The notes beneath the pieces were generated by a model. That model did not search any database, was not told the origin of the DNA, and saw nothing but the letters and a program-made list of their open reading frames with translations. Of a stretch of DNA of 64,000 bases, positions 47,723-58,300 are shown one piece after another. Each line of letters starts with the position of its first letter. The stretch's first letter is position 1. The stretch spans positions 2,728,001 through 2,792,000 of the forward strand of contig OZ005697.1 of assembly GCA_963930775.1 (NCBI GenBank), written 5' to 3'. The translations under genes and the position numbers were made by a program. The DNA is from Cliona cf. orientalis (lineage: Eukaryota > Porifera > Demospongiae > Clionaida > Clionaidae).

Positions 47723-48918
47723 CCAGCTCAGCAAAATTAATATTGATAGATTTACTGCGCACGCGCACTTGGCTATAGCATAATAACCCACGCGCATCTA
47801 CAACAGTGCATCTCTGCACATTGATCAGCCCCACCCTCGTCAGAAACATTCAGAAATCTGATTGGTTGGTTGGTTAATTTAAGCAGGCGCAGGATTCATG
47901 CTGCAACAGTAGCTTACAGGTCATCACTGCATACTGTATATGGCTACGTATACAAGGTTGATAGCTATAATAATAATATATTATGTCAATATTCTTATGC
48001 AAAATCTTCCTAGTATGTCTCTATTCTTTCTCTCGACTGCATAAGTGATATTAGCCTGGGATCAAAGGTCAGCCTACATATGGCTCACTCACATTGAGCA
48101 CATTATCATCTTTTGCTGGCATTAATGTCATCCCACAATACATCCATTGTTTATATATCTGGGAAGGTTTTACGTGAGGTTAAAGTCCATCTGTATGAGC
48201 AGTGTGCTATTGCAGTATTATCAGCCCACATACCTACATTGTATATATCTGGGGAGATTTTACGTGAGGTCAGAGGTCACACATAAATCAACCCCTGATT
48301 ATTGTGTTGGTAAGTCAGTATTGATTTTCCGTAAGATCAGAGGTCATATATAAATCACCCCCTGATTATTGTGTTGGTAAGTCAGTATTAGCTACATGGG
48401 AAGATTTTACATAAGAACTTTGACCTTATGTAAAATCTTCCCATAGTAGCTAAAGTAAAGAATGTAAACACTGGGAATACTTTATAGCTATGTGACATAA
48501 AATCCTCCCATGATTACATGTAGATCATGGCAGAAGTCACGTAAAATCTCCCCATGATTAATCCAAGGGAGAAGTCACGTAAAATCTTCCCATGATAGAA
48601 TCATGGCAATTTTCCTACTTTTATGTAAAGATCTAAATGACCAACACCATTGGTGCTAAACCCTTGGCGCTGTGAGATTAATTGCAGTAGTGACTAATCT
48701 ATAATATTATGTTGCAAATTTGCAAGCTAAGCCCGCAGCACTGCAGTGTTGTAGAGAGTAAGTATAACCATAGCAGTGTTGTAGAGAGTAAGTATAACCA
48801 CAAGAATGCATTACTGATTGCACGGTATTACGTAATAGTACCACGTGCATGCCAGATCAGCAGATCTACTACAAAGTAAAGCCAAGAAGCTTAGTTGATA
48901 GCCTACTGTGACTAAGTG
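47723..48918. repeat. Spacer with a cluster of TTTTACGTGAGGT / TTTTACRTAA repeats and hairpins
   Basis: TTTTACGTGAGGT occurs at about 48168 and 48259, each after TATATCTGGG. A block of about 60 bases (CTGATTATTGTGTTGGTAAG) is repeated at 48292 and 48362. A hairpin is at 48390-48450. ACGTAAAATCTCCCCATGAT-like units recur near 48540 and 48580, and AGTGTTGTAGAGAGTAAGTA is tandemly repeated at about 48742 and 48775. No gene is seen. Confidence 0.65.
48390..48450. repeat. Hairpin, GGGAAGATTTTACATAAG arms
   Basis: GGGAAGATTTTACATAAG and CTTATGTAAAATCTTCCC form perfect 18-base inverted arms around ACTTTGAC-type loop sequence. The outer GCTAC/GTAGC also pairs. It is built from the same TTTTAC motif repeated through the flanking 500 bases. 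Confidence 0.75.
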
Positions 48919-49150
48919 ATGAGTCAGTCGAGTTACATATCGCTTGAGCTACACACTAATCTTCTTGAAATGAAGCGGCTACTGTCTCTTTCATCGAGCG
49001 AGAGCTCGTCAAGAAGCGAAGAAGGCCGTGGTGGTCAGAAAATGTCGCCAGAACTTTTGAACAAAGTATTTTCAATGAAATCCACACAATGCATACATTG
49101 TATCTACGACAAAAAGCCTAATGGCACCTTGTTTTCAACGTATAAAACAG
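48919..49150 (+). CDS. Candidate first coding exon of an unknown gene
   Basis: ATG at 48919 is immediately preceded in frame by GTG and TAA, so the start is forced. It is open for 77 codons plus one base to a strong donor (AAAACAG|gtatgt). The product starts MSQSSYISLELHTNLLEMKR, then a serine/arginine patch (SLSSSESSSRSEEGRGG), then STQCIHCIYDKKPNG. No function is recognised. It ends in phase 1, and the next recognisable exon on this strand (52237) needs phase 1. Splicing to it would be in frame but is speculative. Confidence 0.4.
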
Positions 49151-50525
49151 GTATGTAGCAGCTAGCGCGGTAACAGACACCACACACGCTCACTCACACC
49201 GCAACCCTCGCGCATGCGCTGAGGGTATAGCTATAATGTCCTTATCTGAAGCATATTGAATGTGAGGGGGCCAAGATGTAAGACGATCCGCGCGCACAAA
49301 AATTTAAGCCACGCCCACTAATTAGCGGTAACGCGTCCGTGAAATCGAGAAACAACGATGGACAACAGGCAAAAACAGCCGAACGATTTCAAGGAAAGCA
49401 GCAATGAAACTAGCATATTTTTGACTCAGAACTGATAGAAGGCTATTGCAGGCAGGTAAAATTGATAAATTCATTGGCTTTATTAAATAGCACAAGGCAA
49501 AAGTATAGTGGGGTCGTATAATATACATAATAATATTTAGCATAAAATTGAAGAAATTTTCTTGCTGTAGCTACTAAGGGAGATTTTTATGCCAATCCCT
49601 GCTTGCTGCATCAAGGGAAAATTTTATGCCAAGTCTACCTTGCTGCACAGCAAGGGAGGCCTTTATGCCAGTGACTCTGGCATAAAAATTAATTACCTCA
49701 TGTATACGACTTAGCTTATTCTATTAGGTGCCAAGGTAATTAACTGTCATAATTAAAGGAGTATCCTTAACTTGGATGTAGGTATGTAGCTATTTGGCAT
49801 CAAATTTTACCATAGTGTTACTTCACAATGAAAATGCTTTATGCTAAGCTCGCAAGGGCCCATGCATGCATACTGTTGTATTATTATAATACAAAGGATG
49901 GGTCTAATAATTATAGGCTTCTCAAGTTAGACTTGTTCCCTGCCAAAGGTTTGAGTGTGTGTGTGTCTTTGTCTTGTGGCTTGGGTGTTAGCCCTTCCTG
50001 CTAAGTGGGTGTTGAGATTGATTGGATTGATCCTACTCTAAGAGGTCGCCAACTGGCTAGCAACTCTCAAGGGGTCACTATCAAATGCCATTCACACCCT
50101 ACCCTTGGGCTAGCCAACAGCTGCTCAGGGCCCCAGCAATTATGGTGCATGGCCAATTATTTGCAAACTCCAACCACATGTATGTACATGCATACTATTA
50201 TCCCAACTATACGGATGCAGACGGTAGCTAGGCAACAGTCCTATCCCAGTCCAGTCATCCCCTACCTCCTCAATGATTTCCATCATCCTCAGGCTGGTAT
50301 TTTTTGCATTTGTGTGATTAAAAGGCATAGATACAGCCTTTACAAGAGTGCATCCTTGAACTGTGAGTGTGATATTGGGGGGGGGGGGGGGGGGGGGGGG
50401 AGAATTACTACCTTGATTTGTTCCTGAGTGCATGGTTTCAAATATTTGTGTGTGCATGTGTGTGTGTGTGTGTCTACATAATATTAGTTAGACACTAGTA
50501 CTGTTTAGGAGGTTAATTTCTACGT

Positions 50526-50887
50526 CAGGGTTTCATCCAGTGGGGGAGGTGGGAGGGAAGCTTCCCCCTCAAAACACCCAGCTTCCCCCCCCCCCCCCCC
50601 CCCCAAAAAAAGAAAGAGAGAAAGAAGAAAAGAGGAAAAGGAGAGAGAGGTGCATGGTGGGGGAAGGGGAGCGTGTATATTTTTGCGTCGCATTGCAAGT
50701 GATCAGTATAGTCTCCTACTTCATGACTCAATCATTTAAGAGCACGAGATAAAACTATGTAATACCTCATGACATCAGAAAACACAATCATTAATCCATA
50801 TCAATGCTTAATTGGGGGAGGGGTCACGGTGCGTGAAACTGCCACGCCCACTTCTCCCCCAAAAATTTCTTTTTGGATGAAACCCTG
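50526..50887. mobile_element. Short non-autonomous element, CAGGGTTTCATCCA ends, 5-bp target duplication
   Basis: CAGGGTTTCATCCA at the left and TGGATGAAACCCTG at the right are perfect 14-base inverted ends. They are flanked on both sides by TACGT (50521-50525, 50888-50892). The inside is C-rich then purine-rich and carries no ORF of note. Same family as 54965-55267 and probably 38338 and 51771. Confidence 0.85.
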
Positions 50888-51410
50888 TACGTGATTTAGA
50901 AGACTAAAGGACACTATGTAGAATCCCGAGTCGAGCGAAGGTTCTACTGAGCCCTGTGGTGCAGTATATGAAGGGTGCAGACTATGGTCTGTCTGCCGGT
51001 GTACTGCTGATGAGCAAAAGTTTAGCCTGAGGATATCCTATAATTGGTACCCATGCATGTTCTAAATAGGTTATGTAGGAATAATGCCACTTAGCTTAAA
51101 CTGAAAACACTGTATGTGTCCATGTATGCAACAATCAAAAGGCCCAGCCCATGTATCTACATGAATACAACTGGCAGAACGTGATCAGCAATTAATTAAG
51201 CAATAGCTAAGCGATGCTCACCAGCTAGCACTGTACCACAGCGCTAATGTTGTACCAATTTGTTAAGTATTTGTACCTTAATAGTATAGTGATTACAGTC
51301 CCAATACATTACTCCCATAGGCAAGAGTACGGATTACAGCTGTAATTGTACTCTTGCTCTGTAATTGGTACTCCTGCTATAGCCTGGGGCAAATTTTATA
51401 CTATTATCAA

Positions 51411-51575
51411 TTAATCACACACTTCAATCCTCGTACAATTAGGGCAGCAACAGTACTCTTACATGTACACGTACGGCCAAATAGCACTCGCTATCGCTCG
51501 TGCTATTATTGACCATACTCGTACAAGTAAGAGTACTGATTACTGCCCTAATTGTACTCTGAAGTGTGTGATTAA
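51411..51575. repeat. 165-bp foldback element with TTAATCACACACTTCA ends
   Basis: TTAATCACACACTTCA at the left pairs with GAAGTGTGTGATTAA at the right. The arms continue through GTACAATTAGGGCAG / CTGCCCTAATTGTAC and AGTACTCTTAC / GTAAGAGTACT, about 55 bases in all. The core is CGCTATCGCTCG-rich. Related unpaired motifs occur just upstream at 51310-51375. Confidence 0.8.
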
Positions 51576-51770
51576 TTATACTAATATTTTCTCCTTACCA
51601 TCAATAATGAGTGCATCCCTAAACTATGCCATATACATTGTACATGGACATACCAGCCATGTACATATATACATACATGTACGTAACATGGATGTTCACT
51701 TATCAGTGATTGCTACCATTAATTGAGAGAGCTTGCACACTGTGTGTGTATGTTCTGATTATTGGCAGTG

Positions 51771-51883
51771 CAGGGTTCATTTCAGGGGGGCCAGGATTGC
51801 TTTACCCCTGGAAATTGACTTTCCATAATTATACATAATATTATGTTTTCTCCCTCTCAAAGGAAATCCTGAAATAAACACTG
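51771..51883. repeat. Diverged CAGGG-family short element
   Basis: CAGGGTTCATTTCAG at the left and CTGAAATAAACACTG at the right are inverted ends with two mismatches. The inside is GGGGGGCC then CCCTCTC. No exact target duplication was found. Confidence 0.5.
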
Positions 51884-52236
51884 TAGCAGTGCTGGCACTT
51901 GTCTAGCTACCTTCCTGGGTGTTGTCCACATGACCAGGTGGTTTTACAGCTGATCTAAATTAATTGTAGTTATACTCTTAATTGCATAATTTGAGGCTAA
52001 ATTGTTGGGATTTTTGGCAGTGCATGCAGCCCTCTTGCTAGGAGGTAGGTAAGTGGGTGCATAGGATGAATTACACCATGTACATCCGCTTTTTATTGCT
52101 GACAGGTGGTACTTTTATCTAATCACCATAATATTATATATTATATAATATTGATGATGACCATGCAAGCTAGGGCCTATAATATAGACTCTAACCCTTC
52201 TTTCTATCCCAACCCATGCCTATTCCCCTACTCCAG

Positions 52237-52332
52237 GATGCCTCCATGATATTATGGTTGACTGTATGTGTGTTTGGCTGATTGCAAGTCTGGGCTCCCA
52301 GGTCATGGAGAAGGCAATCACTGTTCTTGGAA
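52237..52332 (+). CDS. SPG11: SPG11 middle exon 1 (donor uncertain)
   Basis: Acceptor CTACTCCAG; enters in phase 1. It encodes CLHDIMVDCMCVWLIASLGS, then QVMEKAITVLG. The strong donor GGAA|gtaagc at 52333 leaves one base, yet the next exon reads in phase 0. The weaker donor TCCCAG|gtcatg at 52302 keeps the frame but drops ten residues. Confidence 0.6.
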
Positions 52333-55300
52333 GTAAGCTAATAATGCACCACCAGAGTACATAGTACATTTTTAGTGATAATATAGCTATATGCTATTGT
52401 ATCGGAATATTTGTGTAATTGTCTTACTATGCCACTCCCATGATTATTTCTCCCATTCCAGTATCTGGAGACTTACAATGTAGCAGAAGATAAAATAAGA
52501 TTCTCAGCAGGTAATTTTAATCACAAATCTAACACTTTCATGCATGTACACTGTACATGTACATATACAAGTCATGTACCTATATGCCTTGTGAATTGCG
52601 CAATTACATTCTTATGATCTGGTTGCTTGGCAATATTGCTGCTGTAGGTCATTTCCTGCACTGGCAGCGCTTTGCGTTCCTTTATCTTGCCATCCCATAA
52701 TTGAAACAGCCCAAAGCAAGACTACATGCATGATATTCCCTTTTAAGGAAAAAAATGAAGCTGTCTGGCTACTATGATAATAAAAGGTAGCTGTAACCAT
52801 GGCAACCAAAAGCTCAAGTATTTACAATAGTATTATAATAATATAACAGTGTTCAGCCATTTTGTTGTTTACTGGTAGAGCCTGCCTATCAGGGAATGCC
52901 TGCATGTGTGTGCATATTGAATGCACCTGTGCCCATGACATGATTTCTCATTTGCATGTGACTACCCACAGTCCATTATCCTAATGCCATATAAAACAGT
53001 CCTAGTGTTTTCAACTTCTGGGTTAAATTTGTAATTTTTATTATCCACCATATGCATGTAATTACTAGTATTACAGTAATTATGTTGGGATCTCTGTGTG
53101 TGTGCATGCATTTGTGAGAGTGGACAGCGTGATATGGAAATTGCTACCTCAATGGAATTAATTGAGCAGGTGTGGGTGTGGCTCAATTGTAGCTCCTTTT
53201 GTGAGCCATGATATGTCATCACTAATGTATGTATGTGTGTGTGTGCATATTTTGGCCATTCACAGCTTAGCTACACCATATCTATATATGTACATAGTAA
53301 CAATGTACGTATGTGTAGCATCCATTATTTGTCATGTCTCGTCTCTTTCCCCTTCTCTCCCCCCTCCTCTCTCTCCGTCCCTCTCTCTCTCTCTCCCCCC
53401 CCCCTCTCTCCCTCTCTCTCTCCCTCCCTCCTCTCTCTCTCACTCACTACCTACAGAGCTTCAGTGGATGTCTTGGTCTCCCTTCAAGCTCGGTCTTCTC
53501 CTGATCTCAGCGATGCAGCACAGCCCCAGCCCCGCTGCCTCCTTCACTCAGGCTCTCACCTACTTTGACCTACACAATCCGCTACTCAGCTTCCTCAGGT
53601 AAGACACACACATACATGCATGTACACTGTACGTACCAACTTTAGGAGTTAATATTAGCAGTCAATATCTGATTACACAAAGTGTCTCCAGAAATTACCA
53701 AACATACCAGTCCTGTAGCATGCACAGTAGAAATGCTTTTATAGATTTGATCACCGTTGAGGGTAGATAGTGCGTACATAAATCATGAATAAATGGAAAT
53801 TATCATCTCAGTTACATGCAGTGTACCACTGATGCTACTAAATGACCTATGTAGCTGATTTTGAAGCTCATCTAAATTTGCCACAAAGTGATGTGGATTG
53901 AGATCATGCAAACATTAGCTGCCCATGCCCAGTATGCTTCGATCGATCACTGATCAGCTGCCCTGTGATCGATTTCTGTTGTTCTATATAGTGGGACCTT
54001 ATTCACCTGACTAACAATCTGTGAAATTCTAAACTGAATTAGCAATTTGATTTATTATTATAGTGTGGAAATTTTATCCTGCTGATCTCACCCCTGTGAC
54101 AGTCTGTATAATAATACAACAGTTACCAACATCCATCTACCTGATCCATGGGCCCTTTGGATTGTAAAGTTTGTGGTGACCTGTTGTGTTCGAGTTAATG
54201 GCCTGTATCTCTACCTACCTATTTTGTGATCTACCTTGTTTCATTGGGTGGGAGGGGCAGCTTATCATTAATCCAAATTTTTTGGAGTTGAGGTGATGTC
54301 AGAGTGTACCTGATTCTTAGCTTCAGGAGAATTTAATTATTTACACTTTACTCTAACTATATATTTTTATGCATGCACCTGAGCTATCCAATATGTTGAC
54401 CAATACCTGACTTAATGGTCTGTGCCTCTATTTTGATTATTTTGTTTTTAAAATTGAATATTACCTAAAACTAATATTGAGAATAGTGAGTGGGAGGGGG
54501 TGGCTTTTTCAGCATTGTGACCTCACTCCATATCAGCTCCAAGTGCCTGACTCTCAACATCATTTGAATTTGCTAGGGGTCAAACCTCAACAACAGTGGG
54601 TGCAACTGTAGCCCTTTCCCAGTGTACTGAGGGGGGACGTGGTGTCTCTTAAAAATGAATTCTAAGGAGTATTAATTTTATGGTCAATGATCTCAACTCT
54701 ATAAATAGCCCATAAAAATGATATTGTTTAAATTACTATAATTATTATTATTGTACCACTGCATGAAGCCATAGAGATCAAAGGCACTGCCAGTGCAATA
54801 AAAAATTAATGTAGTTATTACTAGAGACAATTAAATTAATGCACACAGTGTATATATGACTCTGTGGGTACTGAGAATCCCACATCTCAGTGGCAGGTAT
54901 ACATGTAATTTTATATGGGGGGGTACCTAACCAGCATAATGTCATGTTGATCAGAATTAATTTTCAGGGCTTCATTTAGGGGGGGGGGGCAGGGGGGGCA
55001 CTCGCCCCCCCCTTGCCCCCCTTATAAAGCTGGTATTATCATACGCATAAAGTCAAGAAATCACCTAACGTGAATAATAATCATGATATTAAGTATTCAA
55101 AATGTAGTGCCTGAGAGTGCACCAGAAGCAATCTCCGGGAGTCCAAAATGCAAAAATTTTCTGGGGGAGCATTAGAGATCGTGTGCACGGAAAATAGTCT
55201 TGCCCCCCCTTGATCTCATACTAGCTCGCTGTGCCCCCCCTTGGCAAAGTTTCTAAATGAAGGCCTGATTTTGAATATTTCAAACTTGTAGCAGTGAGTG

Positions 55301-58300
55301 GGGCTGGGTGCATGTTGTTTGGGTGATTATGCTGACCTCAATTTGGAATCAAACATTATCCACAGGTGTGCTGTCTAGCTGATAATGAATAGTGCTGCAG
55401 CCCACAGCATGCCATATAATCGTTTCTCTTTTGTGGTAAAGGGTCGTCATTGTAGCTACACTAATTTAAGTAGTCCTGTTTCAGTCAGCCAAGAATTGCA
55501 ACCACCTTGTACCTTGTTGAATGCAGATTTCTACACGAAAGTTTTTGTCCAATCATGCAATATAAATGTATGCATCACTCATAATCATTAACAATGTTAC
55601 ACCCCATCTCCCCGTGCACACTCCTCTTTTCAACCCCCCACCACCATTTTTGGACCATGCATATTAAATTTTAACACTCCACTAGCTCAAGCAGCATCAC
55701 CTGATGTGGTTGAACCTAAATTTATGAGCCAGAACCAGAGGTCAAGTATTTGAGTTTGTTTCATGAGAGCCTCCCACTAATACTCAAATTTACTGTGTAT
55801 ATAACATAATCTTTTCAATTTTAACATGTAGTTACGTAGGTGGCATGGATTGTTGCGTTAGGGATATCCCACGGGTATGGGTAATCAATAGTCATCATGT
55901 GTAACTTTATAGCTATTACACGGTGGCAAGGGCTTGGGGTCTATAAGCCCTTGACGGTAGACAATCACCCACAGATGGCTATTCCAGTCGAGCATGCAAC
56001 TCATGCAGGCTCTTGTTTAGCGGTTAGTACGTAGGCTACTGCTACCCCCCTCCCCCCCTCCAAAAAGGTCTTGTCCCTAAGTTCTCTTTGTTCTACATGT
56101 ATGCTCAGATTTAATTTTTTTGTGAAGCAAGTATTTACAATTAACTATAGATATACTGATAGTACAGAGCTGCGGTGTGTCCATCATTAATTTCATTTGG
56201 GACCTTACCAAACCAGAAGTATGCATGCATGGCCAAGTTTATCTTCTTTCTCCCTGTATGGGATTCCTCCAGTCCTAGCTTAGTTTGCAACAGACAGACA
56301 AAACATCCTTTGTAACCCACCCCCTCCCATACAAGTGATTAGCCAGCCCACTAATTGGCAGGTGGTTTATAGGCAGAGATTCATCTTACTGAGCTCTGTT
56401 TGTCCTCATTAAGCTGTTGGAAAGTGGTCAGGCTCCCCTCTATACACACAGGACAGCCACATGTTGACCAGCACCAAGGCTACTGCCCCCCCCCCCCAAG
56501 GTCTTGTCCCTAGGCTCTCTCTGTTTTGTATGCTCAGATTTAATTTCTTTGTGAAGCAAGTATTTAGAATTAATTATAGATATACTGATAGTACAGAGCT
56601 GCAGTGTGTCCATCATTTCATTTGGGACCTGACTACGTAAAACGGAATTATGCATGGCCAAGTGTTTCCTCCTTCTCTCTATATGACATCCATCCAGTCT
56701 TAGCTTGCGACAAATAGACAAAACATCCTTTGCACCCCGGCCCTAAGTGGTTCATCTAATTATAGCCAGCTATCCTACTAATTGGAGCTTATAATTAGTG
56801 CTTCAGCAGTTATTTTTTGAAGTCATCTACATAATATTATATATGCATAATCTCAGCCTGCATGCCACTTTTATGGCTTGTTTAGCACACTTTTATGAGT
56901 GCAACTGGAATAATATTTGGTTATTCTTTGTATGAAACAATTGCCACATCCCTATATAGTAGCATCATTGTATATCATTATGGTAAAGGGTCACTATGTA
57001 CATAAGTGGCATACTTAGGTTATGCAATATTATATAATTATCAAAATTGCTTTAAAGTGATGTAACATGAAAATGAAAACAGATGATAAAGTTTATAGAA
57101 CCATTAACCTGTGTCTGTACCAAATTTCACGACTCAATACCCTTACTGGGCAAATATTGCTTGTTTAAAAAAAGTAAGTTGCTATAAACTAGGGATGTAA
57201 CTTACATGTACAGCATAAACTTAATAGCATTTTATATAAAAGCTGGATGCAATGATTAGCTGTATCCCCACCAGAATTTATACAAGTAAATTTGATATCA
57301 TAATCATAGGATAAACAGTAGGTGCTCATAAAGGTATTATATCCCCTATCCCTTACCATTTTCACTGTTGATTTACTGGGGGAGGGGGGAAGCCCTACTA
57401 TGCTTGTTTCAGTATGTCAATGGAGGTATGGTATGGGTAGGTTAATTGCCCAAATCCTGTACTATAATATTATGTTATACACTTCTAAATTTTTGTGACC
57501 TTTGTATTTGTACACCATGTGATGTCAGCAATTAGGTGAGCAATATCTGGCCTCCAGTGTACTTAAGGGGATGATTTGTAATCAACAGCAGTAACCTTTC
57601 ACCCACAACAATACCAACCCAACATGTTCTAAGACACCTGTACATGTGTGTACCTGACCCTTATGCCCATCTGAATTTGGTGATAATGCATTGCTAAAAA
57701 TTGAATTGACTGGCAGGTGCATGCTACTGTGGATCTTACTGTTGATTTGGTAATCATTACCTTATTGGGTGTATTACTTTGACCTTACTGGGCTGCTTAC
57801 CTGACACTGGGATGCTTAGGAATTGCATCCATGGCTCTCCTCCCATAGCCAGCCTTCTGGGAAACTCACTGTTTATGGAATATGGTTTAGATTTTTGTTT
57901 ATTCCTTACTTCCCACTGAACTTCCCACAGAGGAAAGTGACTGTTCATGGGTAACAGCCAGTGGGAAGGTCCCAGTAGTTTCACTTAATATGTTTCAATA
58001 GATCAGAGCTAGGGTCTACTAATGGGAGATTGGTTAATCTGATTATTAGCGTCAAGGGACATAACATTATAATGCATTATAATGCATGATTGTATAACAT
58101 GTGCATGCATTGCTGTTGTTGTTTTTTTTATATTGGACAGATTTTATGAAGAATTTGTGCTGAGAAGCAACTATGAGGAGTGTGGAAATTATCTCAGGGA
58201 GTTCAACCTCAGCATTGACAAGGTAAGTAAGTGGAACGCTTGTGACTCCATTGAAATGAACACTTTACTAAACTACGCTGGGCAACATTGATCAGTTTAA

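Larger units (their letters stand above)
49151..52236 (+). other. Spacer or intron with short elements; no gene recognised
   Basis: Contains three partial repeats of AAGGGAGATTTTTATGCCA-type text (49570-49680), a G-run (about 50378-50400) and the CAGGG element 50526-50887. Also present are the inverted-repeat element 51411-51575 and the CAGGG-like element 51771-51883. ORFs here are low-complexity or unsupported. Confidence 0.45.
53599..58140 (+). other. SPG11 intron (4.5 kb) with a CAGGG element and a local tandem duplication
   Basis: Contains the element 54965-55267 and a diverged tandem duplication (about 56037-56290 and 56478-56750). No gene is recognised. Confidence 0.5.

Noticed and set aside
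50005-50457. ORFs of 105-140 residues on both strands around a G-run
   Set aside because: Low-complexity Gly/Pro ends come from the poly-G tract. A possible exon inside (ending FHHPQ before CAG|GCTGGT) lacks a usable frame downstream.
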